The translations under genes and the position numbers were made by a program. A stretch of DNA of 64,000 bases from Desulfuromonas sp. (lineage in GTDB: Bacteria; Desulfobacterota; Desulfuromonadia; Desulfuromonadales; Desulfuromonadaceae): positions 1 to 64,000 of the forward strand of contig JAGGYC010000086.1 in the NCBI GenBank assembly GCA_021162745.1. The letters run 5' to 3'. The notes under the pieces were generated by a model. It saw nothing but the letters and a program-made list of their open reading frames with translations, was not told the DNA's origin and made no database searches. Shown here piece by piece: positions 17,600-25,160 of the stretch. Within the stretch, counting starts at the first letter, position 1. Each line of letters begins with the position of its first letter.

Positions 17600-19408
17600 T
17601 TAATGGCAAGTTGTTTTAAGGTTTGACGTGACTTTTTCGCGAATCTCTTTGTCGCTGGCCGGGGTGAGGATAATGTCTGTTGCCCCATAACGGACGGCTT
17701 TGATGACGTTGGTGCGGGTCCATTGTGGACCTGCAACGATTAATGGTTGTTGCGCCGGGATTTCAGAGCGTAATTTGATCATATGGGCAAAGCTCTGCTC
17801 ATCGACTTCTGACATTAGCAGAAAGGCAGCAATGATTGTGTATTGACGCAGAGTGTTGAAGCTGTCGCCAGTGGTGAGTTGGATGGCCGAGTGCTCGAAT
17901 GTGTCAAGGCTGTTGGCGAATAAGGCTGTCTGTTCTTGGTCGTCACCGACAATCACGACAATGGTTTCTTTTTCAGCAGCTTGTTGTTGCGGGATTTTGC
18001 CATCTATTGTTGCTTGTTGCTGTGGGGCTCTGTTTATGGAGGCTGCCGACGTTTCCCCTCCCGTTTGCGGGGGCGCCTTGGCTGCAGCGGTTGGTTCTTC
18101 TGGAACAGGTTCCCCCCAGCTGCTTTCGACCGGTCGTGGCGCGATATGTAAAATATCAACGGGGCATAGAAAACTGAGATCGCCTAAATCGTAAGCATCA
18201 CAACTCAGCGAGCCGGAGACCTGATAGTATTCTCCATCGGGAAAGGGCTCTATTGTATCGATTTTCACTTTTGTCGGTGTGAAAATCGTCATTTCCCCTT
18301 TTTGGAGGTGTAATTTGCGCGGATACATCTCATCGAAGTTTTGTACCAGGCCACCACTGACGATGTTGGCGACCTCGCCAAAGGCATCATCGATATCCTC
18401 GCTGAGCTCTCCTGTCTGGATTTGCTTTTCGATCTCAGCACTTGGCAGCATAATCATGGTACCGCCAAGGTAGATCGCATCTTTTAAGTCGGTGATGAAG
18501 TATCCGGTTCCCGAGCTATCGCCGGTGATAATCATTTCAGCGGCGATGGCTTTTTTGCCGGGGCGGGAAAAGTATTCCTGTTTGGAGACATAGCGGGTGG
18601 TGATATTCTCCAACGCAAGTTCAAGACCGAGCATGCCGCCGATCTCTTCGACGCATTGGCTGATCGAGGCCTTGAGAACGCGGTTTACAGTGGAACTGTC
18701 GATATAATCTGTTGGGGTTTCAGCTTCCGCAAGGGGGCTGTCGTCTTCGCCGGCCTGCGAGGGAACCTCTTCTCCATTCTCCTCGATCTCGGCGAGTGTT
18801 TCGGCAACGGGTTCCTCAACCGCTTCGGGCACAGGTTGCGTGCCGAGGCCTAACAGCTGAGCCGGGATGACAACCTCGAGATTTTTGAGCTCGAAACCTT
18901 CGAGAGACATGGCGCAGCTGGAGTGGAAATATTCACCGGGCGGGAAAGGTTGGTCGGCAGCTGGATCGAGTTGTGACGGGACAAAGTCAGCGACCGTCGT
19001 CCGTTTGAAGTGCAGTTTGTCCGGGTACATGTCGAGAAACACAGAGGTGTAAACGCCGGCAATAATATTGGCAACTTCGCCGTAGGCATCAGCCTCTTCG
19101 CCCTCAAAGGTGCGTAACTTGCAGTTTTCTTCTATTTGATCTTTGGGCAGCATGATCAGCGTACCACCCAGGACAACAGAGTCTTTCAGGTCGCTGATTA
19201 TAAATGCATCACCGGTCTGATCGCCGGAGACGACCATGGTCGAAAGGACAGATCGACCACGGCTGATAGCAAAAAGATCCTCCTTGGTGAGGACATTCAT
19301 GCGGTGCTCGGATAGCTTAATCGGCGACCCGAGAAGGGCACCGATTTCATCCGCCAGTTGTTCTAAAATGGTGTTGAAAACACTTTCAACAACAGCTGAG
19401 ACCGCCAC
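17600..19408 (-). CDS. Tandem CheX/CheC-like phosphatase domains fused to a pseudo-receiver
   Basis: A 602-residue cytoplasmic protein with three parts. Domain A (~1-190) has DAYGEVANIIAG; domain B (~235-415) has DAFGEVANIVSG. Both keep the Glu-x2-Asn pair that CheC/CheX/FliY phosphatases use to hydrolyse CheY-P. Each has an FIISDLKD or FITDLKD segment and a LGGT(L/M)IMLP segment, so B is a duplicate of A. A Pro/Ala/Glu-rich linker (~415-480) leads to a C-terminal receiver-like fold that keeps the acidic pair (GDDQEQ) but lacks the phospho-acceptor Asp and the conserved Lys. GTG 19408 is the start. It lies 8 bp after a stand-alone cheX. The likely role is CheY-P removal or a scaffold for it. 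I know of no exact named counterpart. Confidence 0.75.
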   Translation of the reverse strand: MAVSAVVESVFNTILEQLADEIGALLGSPIKLSEHRMNVLTKEDLFAISRGRSVLSTMVVSGDQTGDAFIISDLKDSVVLGGTLIMLPKDQIEENCKLRTFEGEEADAYGEVANIIAGVYTSVFLDMYPDKLHFKRTTVADFVPSQLDPAADQPFPPGEYFHSSCAMSLEGFELKNLEVVIPAQLLGLGTQPVPEAVEEPVAETLAEIEENGEEVPSQAGEDDSPLAEAETPTDYIDSSTVNRVLKASISQCVEEIGGMLGLELALENITTRYVSKQEYFSRPGKKAIAAEMIITGDSSGTGYFITDLKDAIYLGGTMIMLPSAEIEKQIQTGELSEDIDDAFGEVANIVSGGLVQNFDEMYPRKLHLQKGEMTIFTPTKVKIDTIEPFPDGEYYQVSGSLSCDAYDLGDLSFLCPVDILHIAPRPVESSWGEPVPEEPTAAAKAPPQTGGETSAASINRAPQQQATIDGKIPQQQAAEKETIVVIVGDDQEQTALFANSLDTFEHSAIQLTTGDSFNTLRQYTIIAAFLLMSEVDEQSFAHMIKLRSEIPAQQPLIVAGPQWTRTNVIKAVRYGATDIILTPASDKEIREKVTSNLKTTCH

Positions 19409-19416
19409 AGATGTAC

Positions 19417-19896
19417 CTACTTAGGAGTTTTTAGTTTCAGTTCGACAAGAAATTCACCTTCATCAAGATAGAAGGGAACCGTTGTCCAGGCAGCATCGTC
19501 CATTCCGCTGACACGGTAGGAGCGACCAGCAAGAACCGTTGGTATGGCAAGGTTAACCTGAGTGCCAAGTTCAGTAAAGCCATCTTTGATTCCACCGAGA
19601 ATCATGTTGGCGATTTCACCGATCGTATCTTTGACGTCTGCATCGACTTCGTAAACATCTATTCCCAGTAATGCACTGGTGATGGCAAAGGCGATCTCTT
19701 CCGGGCAGTGGATCGTCAGCATCCCCTGCACATCGCCGGCAAAACCAAGCATCGCCGAAATACTGTTTTTGAAGCTGTAAACTTTTTCAGACAGGCAAAT
19801 TCCGGGTGTCAGCGGCATCATTAACATGGTGTCGAAAACAGCCTGAGTACTGTCAATTATTTGTTGCTGAAGATCTAAATCCACACAAATCTCCAT
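19417..19896 (-). CDS. cheX: CheX-family CheY-P phosphatase
   Basis: A 159-residue single-domain protein. The central helix DTIGEIANMILGGIK carries the Glu-x2-Asn catalytic pair of CheX. The flanking strands (GMLTIHCPEE and GEFLVELKLK) give the CheX fold, which normally works as a dimer. It is 51% or so similar by eye to the next cheX upstream (20016) in layout, for example PGxxLxxxVxSFK and GMLxIHxP; I have not aligned them. It probably acts on one of the two CheY proteins of the operon. Confidence 0.82.
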   Translation of the reverse strand: MEICVDLDLQQQIIDSTQAVFDTMLMMPLTPGICLSEKVYSFKNSISAMLGFAGDVQGMLTIHCPEEIAFAITSALLGIDVYEVDADVKDTIGEIANMILGGIKDGFTELGTQVNLAIPTVLAGRSYRVSGMDDAAWTTVPFYLDEGEFLVELKLKTPK

Positions 19897-19960
19897 TTCT
19901 GGAAGAGGTGATACTGAACAAGGTGCTCTGATACTGCAGCCTGCTGTGGTACGAATTTAA

Positions 19961-20002
19961 ATGCAGCCATCCTGCTTTCTGTTTGGTGCAGAATGGCTAC
20001 AT
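19961..20002. promoter_or_regulatory. Hairpin between two cheX genes
   Basis: ATGCAGCCATCCTGC (19961-19975) pairs with GCAGAATGGCTACAT (19988-20002), 13 of 15 positions, with a 12-nt loop. It lies in the 119-bp gap between the cheX genes. No T-run follows on the minus strand, so mRNA stabilisation or partial attenuation is more likely than termination. Confidence 0.55.
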
Positions 20003-20015
20003 CTGTGGTGTTGAA

Positions 20016-20474
20016 TCAGCAACTCTTAAGCTGTAGTTCGACCAAAAACTCGCCGGAATCAACGGTAAAGGGAACAACAACCCAGTCTGCATCGGCGACA
20101 CAGTCCATGCTGTATTCTTCACCGTGGATACAGGAAGGGATTGATACCGTCACATTTTTCCCCGCCTCATCCAGAACCATTTTGATGTTGCCGGCCAGCA
20201 TGTTTGCTAATTCGCCGATGGCATCGGTGACATCCTCATTCACTTCATCAACGTCCATGCCGAGAAAACTACTGGTAATTGCTTTGGCAACGGCATCGGG
20301 GGTGTGGATAGCCAGCATCCCCTGGCATGCGCCTGCAAGACCGATAACGCCGGAAACAGAGCATTTGAAGCTGTGAACACTTTTTTCAAGAGGATCACCT
20401 GGGGTGATATCCAGCATGATCATGGTCTCAAAGATCTCTATTGTTGCTTCGGTGATGTTTTTTTGTAGATCCAA
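20016..20474 (-). CDS. cheX: CheX-family CheY-P phosphatase
   Basis: A 152-residue CheX-fold protein with the catalytic helix DAIGELANMLAGNIK (Glu-x2-Asn). The opening half, with TPGDPLEKSVHSFKCSVSGVIG, and the last strand GEFLVELQLKSC parallel the neighbour at 19417, so the two are probably an old tandem duplication. AGGAGG-like sequence (minus strand of CCTCCT at 20481-20486) precedes the ATG. It lies between cheY (20539) and the second cheX. Confidence 0.82.
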   Translation of the reverse strand: MDLQKNITEATIEIFETMIMLDITPGDPLEKSVHSFKCSVSGVIGLAGACQGMLAIHTPDAVAKAITSSFLGMDVDEVNEDVTDAIGELANMLAGNIKMVLDEAGKNVTVSIPSCIHGEEYSMDCVADADWVVVPFTVDSGEFLVELQLKSC

Positions 20475-20538
20475 ACCGTTCCTCCTGGTTGATTAATTGA
20501 TGAGCTGATTACCTTTTATGTAATCGAGGTCATCTGAA

Positions 20539-20910
20539 CTAAATCAGCCCACCAATTACTTCCTGGATTTTGTCAGGAGTAAACGGCTTTTTGATGTTGC
20601 CCGCAGCGCCCAGTGCTTTGGCTTCACCGATAATGTCTGATCCGCCTTCGGTGGTGATCATGACCACGGGAATGGCTGCAATGGCAGCAATCTCTTTTTT
20701 CTGGCGCAGAAACTCGATGCCATCCATGTTCGGCATATTGATATCGCTTAAAATCATATCAACGGTTTCCTTTTCAAGAAGATTAAGCGCTTCCTGCCCG
20801 TCTGCGGCTTCGAGGATTTCATCAAAATCCAGTCCGGCCTGACGCAGGGAGCGGGAGACAATTTTCCTCATTGTGCTTGAATCGTCAATGACTAAAACTC
20901 TTTTACCCAT
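20539..20910 (-). CDS. cheY: CheY response regulator
   Basis: A 123-residue single-domain receiver with all key residues: acid pocket VIDDSST, phospho-acceptor Asp in SDINMPNMDG (about residue 56), Thr in MITTEGG and Lys in IKKPFTP. It would be phosphorylated by CheA and bind FliM at the motor, or act as a phosphate sink. The sequence 64 bp to the next gene contains no obvious terminator. Confidence 0.93.
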   Translation of the reverse strand: MGKRVLVIDDSSTMRKIVSRSLRQAGLDFDEILEAADGQEALNLLEKETVDMILSDINMPNMDGIEFLRQKKEIAAIAAIPVVMITTEGGSDIIGEAKALGAAGNIKKPFTPDKIQEVIGGLI

Positions 20911-20937
20911 GGGGATTTTCCTTTCTGTACAATCTGT

Positions 20938-21429
20938 TTAATTGTTGTTGAGTATAATTGAAAGATCCGTATCGTCGGCCATTGTGATCTCGACGATGAG
21001 CGGATATTCTTCAGCCAAGTAGTAATAAGTAAAACGTTTTGCTTCTGGCGCATCATCCACAACCTCGGTCAGTTCCGGCAGATTCAGTGAAAAGGTTTGA
21101 TCTGCGGGTAGGGTCTCGGTCATGAATCGCCCTGCCAGGGTATTGAGTATTTCGGCAAGCAGATCACCGATCAGCTGATCGGTGATCTCTTCTCGATCCA
21201 TGATATACATGGTTTCGACAATCTGCACCAGTAATTCCCGCGACATTTCGAGTCTCATCTCAAGAAGGACAGGTTTTGTGATAAGCAGGTTGGCGTTGAG
21301 TCGCTCTCCCTCAATCTCCGTACACTCCTGCTTGGAGCTGCCATCAACGCTGATAAAGGCCATGTTTTCGAGGGTTTCTTCGAGAACGCAGGTTATTTTT
21401 TCCTGTAAAAACTGGCTGTGTTCGTTCAT
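20938..21429 (-). CDS. Divergent CheX-like phosphatase
   Basis: A 163-residue protein flanked by two cheY genes. The helix DLLAEILNTLAGRFM keeps Glu-x2-Asn, and the preceding MSRELLVQIVETMY and the final strand YPLIVEITMAD fit the CheC/CheX fold. It is clearly more distant from the other two cheX genes. The second half has an acidic TEVVDDAPEAKRF segment. It begins one base after the end of the second cheY gene and would serve that receiver, but this is inference. Confidence 0.7.
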   Translation of the reverse strand: MNEHSQFLQEKITCVLEETLENMAFISVDGSSKQECTEIEGERLNANLLITKPVLLEMRLEMSRELLVQIVETMYIMDREEITDQLIGDLLAEILNTLAGRFMTETLPADQTFSLNLPELTEVVDDAPEAKRFTYYYLAEEYPLIVEITMADDTDLSIILNNN

Positions 21430-21430
21430 G

Positions 21431-21814
21431 TCAGACCTCCTCTTTGTTCAGTAGGGGGGTCAACACGTCACTGAGGATGGCAGGATTGACAGGTTTGTTG
21501 ATAACCGCAAAGGCGCCCATTTCCAGCAATTGTTCCGATTTTGCCTGGTTCCCGGCGCTGGTAATGATAAGCACGGGCAGATCGACCAGTTTAGGGCTGG
21601 CTTTAACCCAGCGCAGCAGGGCTTCGCCATCCATAACCGGCATGTTGAGATCACTCACCAGCAGGTCAGTTGCTTGCTGTTTGACAAGGGCAAGACCCTC
21701 TTTGCCGTTTTCAGCTTCGGCAAATTCGGCATCTGCCAGACCGATGATTTCCAGGCAGCGTTTGATCATCATGCGGGCTGTTCCTGAGTCGTCGGCGATC
21801 ACTATCCGTTTCAT
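21431..21814 (-). CDS. CheY-like response regulator
   Basis: A 127-residue receiver with complete phosphorylation site: ADDSGT, Asp in VSDLNMPVMDG, Thr/Ser in IITSAGN and Lys in INKPVNP. Its start overlaps the HDOD gene stop as ATGA, so the two are translationally coupled. It differs enough from the cheY at 20539 to suggest a separate target or a sink role. Confidence 0.9.
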   Translation of the reverse strand: MKRIVIADDSGTARMMIKRCLEIIGLADAEFAEAENGKEGLALVKQQATDLLVSDLNMPVMDGEALLRWVKASPKLVDLPVLIITSAGNQAKSEQLLEMGAFAVINKPVNPAILSDVLTPLLNKEEV

Positions 21815-22689
21815 ATCTGTGTCTCCTTTGTGTCAGTCATCGCGTTGTTAAGTGTGTCAAAGGATTCGTTGACTTCAAGCATTACCAGTGCGATTTGTTC
21901 TGACGTCAGGTCAAAAAAGTCGGTGTAGTTTTTATCTAGGTGATATTGCAGGGAATCTGAAGCTTGACTGCCACACATCATGGCAATGATACAGGCCAGG
22001 TGAACCGCATAAACGAGCAATTGATGTTCTTGCGGCGCGTCTGCCGGGTTGTGATGGTAGCGGATGGCCATCTGCAGTGACTCGGGCAGGTCCCAATTCT
22101 TTGCCAGCTCAAAGCCCGCTTCGGTATGGTCGATACCAACAAGTTCCCGTTCACCCGCCAGGTAATCGCCAACTTCATGGCTGTCAATGCCGATCAGGAC
22201 ATCGTTGGCGCTGTTGGATAAAAAATCGGACAGCACCGCTTTGCCGACGGCATGGAGAATCCCGGCGGTAAAGGCGACATCTGCATTGAGGGGCTGGGTG
22301 GCATAGCGGGCAATTTCACGTGCCGCGATTGCCGTGCGTAAATCATGATTCCATAGTTCACTTTTGGGTCCTTCGTAGCCGGCCAGTTCTTTATGGAATA
22401 ACGCTGAAGCGCTATCGCCCAGGGCAATACCGGCGATGGTTCGATCGCCCAGGTAGGAGATGGCCCGGTCGATTGTGCTGACTTGATAGGCCAGGCCATA
22501 GGCGACAGAGTTGACGATTTTTAAAACCCTGGCGGTGAGGGCGGAATCGCATTTGACGATATCGATCACATCTTGAATGTCATGGTCTTCCCGGGCCGTA
22601 ACCTGCAGCAGTTGTGATGCGCTGGGGGAGAGTAATGGTACGTTTTGAATGGCCTTAAGAATCTCTTCTCTGGTGGCACGTTGTTTCAT
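21811..22689 (-). CDS. HDOD-domain signalling protein
   Basis: A 292-residue protein with one HDOD domain over ~10-210: LPLLSP-like opening NVPLLSPSASQLLQV, CDSALTARVLKIVNSVAYGL, ISYLGDRTIAGIAL and GILHAVGKAVL. The family lacks the catalytic HD pair and acts as a signalling adaptor. ATG 22689 (minus) follows AGGGGAG and is preferred over longer frames that run into cheD. HDOD proteins inside che operons occur in several deltaproteobacteria. The direct partner is not known; the coupled CheY is the best candidate. Confidence 0.85.
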   Translation of the reverse strand: MKQRATREEILKAIQNVPLLSPSASQLLQVTAREDHDIQDVIDIVKCDSALTARVLKIVNSVAYGLAYQVSTIDRAISYLGDRTIAGIALGDSASALFHKELAGYEGPKSELWNHDLRTAIAAREIARYATQPLNADVAFTAGILHAVGKAVLSDFLSNSANDVLIGIDSHEVGDYLAGERELVGIDHTEAGFELAKNWDLPESLQMAIRYHHNPADAPQEHQLLVYAVHLACIIAMMCGSQASDSLQYHLDKNYTDFFDLTSEQIALVMLEVNESFDTLNNAMTDTKETQI

Positions 22690-22702
22690 CGTATTTCTCC
22701 CC

Positions 22703-23191
22703 TTATAGTTTCCAGTCGCCGCGCCCGGGAGAGGAGATGGTAACCTCCCCTGTGGCGAGGGAAACTGATACGGTACGACTGTAGGTTGCGCCAAGATCTT
22801 CGGCAACAGGGCCCAAGGCATATTTCCAGAGTGTTTTTTTTACGGCAAGTGCGTTGCGTTTTCCGATATTGAAGGTGTTGTTGGGGTCCATGATCTTGGC
22901 CCCTCCCGCCAGCTTGACAATGAATCCGCGGCCGCGGGGGTCACAACCCATACCGGCCATCTGTTGCAGCAGGGCGGGGATGCCGGTGTCGGCAAAATAA
23001 CCGGGGCGGGTCTTGACCTTCTCCGGATTGATTTTTGATTCGGGTAAGGCAACGTGAACCATGCCGACGGTGCGAGTTTTAGGGCACATCAGAATGACGG
23101 CAATACAGGAACCGAGAGCAAATGTTTTAACAATGTCAGCGGAAGATTTGGAGGCGCCGAATTCGCCAACGCCAAGAATCAAATTGCTCAT
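22703..23191 (-). CDS. cheD: CheD, chemoreceptor glutamine deamidase
   Basis: A 162-residue CheD. Catalytic Cys in ALGSCIAV (about residue 29) and His in GMVHVALPES are in place, with the KLAGGAKIM and NIGKRNA motifs. CheD deamidates receptor glutamines and in many species is regulated by CheC-type phosphatases, of which this operon has several. It starts 4 bp after cheB. Confidence 0.92.
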   Translation of the reverse strand: MSNLILGVGEFGASKSSADIVKTFALGSCIAVILMCPKTRTVGMVHVALPESKINPEKVKTRPGYFADTGIPALLQQMAGMGCDPRGRGFIVKLAGGAKIMDPNNTFNIGKRNALAVKKTLWKYALGPVAEDLGATYSRTVSVSLATGEVTISSPGRGDWKL

Positions 23192-23195
23192 ACGC

Positions 23196-24251
23196 TTATT
23201 TCTCCGTCAGCAGTGAGATCACTTGAGATGCAATGCGGTCGATGGGGAACAGTTTTTCAGCTCCCCCTTTTTCGTAAGCAACTTTGGGCATACCAAAAAC
23301 AACAGAGGTTGCTTCGTCCTGGGCAATGTTGCGTGCGCCGGCTTCGCGCATGGCCAGCATCCCTTTTGCGCCGTCTGAACCCATGCCGGTGAGCATGACA
23401 CCGACGGCGTTACGGCCAACATGCTTGGCGACGGAATGCATCATCACGTCAACCGAGGGGCAGTGGCCGCTGACTTTTTCTCCTGCGGCACATTTAACCT
23501 GATAGATCCCACCAGAGCGGACAACCTCCATCTGTAGCGCTCCGGGAGCAACGAGGATAAGCCCTGGACGGATACGGTCGCCGTGCTCAGCTTCCTTGAC
23601 TTCCATGGCGCAGAGCTGGTTGAGTCGTTCAGAGAACATTTTTGTAAAGCCTGGCGGCATGTGTTGGACGATCACAACGCCGGGCATGGTGGCCGGGAAC
23701 TGCATTACCACTTTTTTTATCGCTTCGGTGCCACCGGTTGAGGCGCCGATGGCAACCACCTTGTCGGTTGATTCAGCCAATGCCCGTGTGGTCCCGTTGG
23801 CGATGGAACGGCGCATCTCGACCCGTTTGTTTTTCCAATGGGAAACATTGGCTGTCGAGGCGATTTTCACCTTGGCGCGGAGTTCCATCAGCATGGCGTT
23901 GAGGCCTTGGGCTACATTGGTGGTCGGCTTGGTGACAAAGTCGACAGCGCCCGCTTCCAGGGCTTCCATGGTGATCTGCTTGCCCTTTTGCGTCAAGGAA
24001 CTGACCATGACGATGGGGAGAGGGTATTGAGGCATCAGTTTGCGCAAAAACTCCACACCGTCCATGCGTGGCATTTCGACATCAAGGGTGAGAACGTCCG
24101 GTTTGAGTTGAACAATCTTGTCCCGGGCCGCGTAGGGGTCAGCGGCAGAGCCAACCACGGTGATCCCCGGATCCAGGGCCAGACCGTTGGTCAAAATCTG
24201 GCGTACCAGGGCGGAATCATCAACAACAAGGACACGAATCTGTTTGGCCAT
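23196..24251 (-). CDS. cheB: CheB, chemoreceptor methylesterase / deamidase
   Basis: A 351-residue protein with an N-terminal receiver (VVDDSAL, Asp in LDVEMPRMDG, VSSLTQKG, VTKP) and a C-terminal methylesterase. The Ser-His-Asp triad appears as GASTGGTE, QHMPPGFT and MGSDGAKG. CheA phosphorylation relieves receiver inhibition. It abuts cheR with no gap. Confidence 0.95.
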   Translation of the reverse strand: MAKQIRVLVVDDSALVRQILTNGLALDPGITVVGSAADPYAARDKIVQLKPDVLTLDVEMPRMDGVEFLRKLMPQYPLPIVMVSSLTQKGKQITMEALEAGAVDFVTKPTTNVAQGLNAMLMELRAKVKIASTANVSHWKNKRVEMRRSIANGTTRALAESTDKVVAIGASTGGTEAIKKVVMQFPATMPGVVIVQHMPPGFTKMFSERLNQLCAMEVKEAEHGDRIRPGLILVAPGALQMEVVRSGGIYQVKCAAGEKVSGHCPSVDVMMHSVAKHVGRNAVGVMLTGMGSDGAKGMLAMREAGARNIAQDEATSVVFGMPKVAYEKGGAEKLFPIDRIASQVISLLTEK

Positions 24252-25136
24252 TTATGTGGTTCCTTTTTGGTAGGCGGCTGGCATCAGGTAGCGGAAGAAC
24301 TGGCTGTCACGGCCAAGGGTTTCCGAGTGGCCAATAAAAAAGTAGCCATTGGGTTCCATACTGTGATGGAACCGCTGCACCAACGCATTACGGGTTTGCT
24401 GATCGAAATAGATCATGACATTGCGACAGAAAATGATCTGAAACGGTTTTTTGAACGGAAATGTTTTATTCATTAAGTTGAAGCGGCGAAAGGTGACCTC
24501 GTCGCGAATTTTATCCACCACTTGCATGCGTCCATCGGCAAGGCGGGTGAAGTACTTGCGTTGCAGGGCCTCCGGCAATGAGGCAACCTTGTCTGCGGCA
24601 TAGATCCCCTGGCTTGCGGTCGATAAAACCCGCTCCGAAATGTCGGTGGCTAAGATCCCGGCGTCCCAATGGCCGTATTGTGATCCCAGATATTCATGCA
24701 TGAGCATCAGCAGGGTGTAGGGTTCTTCGCCGGTTGAACAGCCGGCACACCAGACGCGCAAATCCTTACGGTTTTGCTTTTTTAATTGCTCGCAGATGGC
24801 GGGTAATGCTGTGTTTGAGAAATAGTCAAAATGGTCTTTTTCGCGATTGAAATAAGTATAGTTGGTCGAGACCAGATTGATCAGGTCGCTGACCGCTTTA
24901 CCCGTTGTGTCGGTGTCAAGATGGTTGTAATAGTCCTGAAACGTTCCCATCTTGTTGGAACGCAACATCTTTTGTAGCCGTCCCACCAGCAATGAGCGCT
25001 TCTCATCGGTCAGATTGATGCCGAAGCGGTCATAAATCAGTCGCCGCAAGGCATCGAACTCCTTATCGGTGATCGTCATCATGGTGGCATTACGCGTGAT
25101 CGTTTGAGTCAAACTGTTTTTATCCGTTGAGGTCAT
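24252..25136 (-). CDS. cheR: CheR, chemoreceptor methyltransferase
   Basis: SAM-dependent methylation of receptor glutamates. The 294-residue protein has the CheR N-terminal helical domain (DKEFDALRRLIYDRFGI) and a C-terminal Rossmann methyltransferase domain with WCAGCSTGEEPYT, ATDISERVL and FCRNVMIYFD. An in-frame ATG 18 codons in (25082) could be the real start. It lies between cheA (24-bp gap) and cheB (adjacent). Confidence 0.94.
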   Translation of the reverse strand: MTSTDKNSLTQTITRNATMMTITDKEFDALRRLIYDRFGINLTDEKRSLLVGRLQKMLRSNKMGTFQDYYNHLDTDTTGKAVSDLINLVSTNYTYFNREKDHFDYFSNTALPAICEQLKKQNRKDLRVWCAGCSTGEEPYTLLMLMHEYLGSQYGHWDAGILATDISERVLSTASQGIYAADKVASLPEALQRKYFTRLADGRMQVVDKIRDEVTFRRFNLMNKTFPFKKPFQIIFCRNVMIYFDQQTRNALVQRFHHSMEPNGYFFIGHSETLGRDSQFFRYLMPAAYQKGTT

Positions 25137-25160
25137 ATCTTCGTCACTATTGTATCAGGG

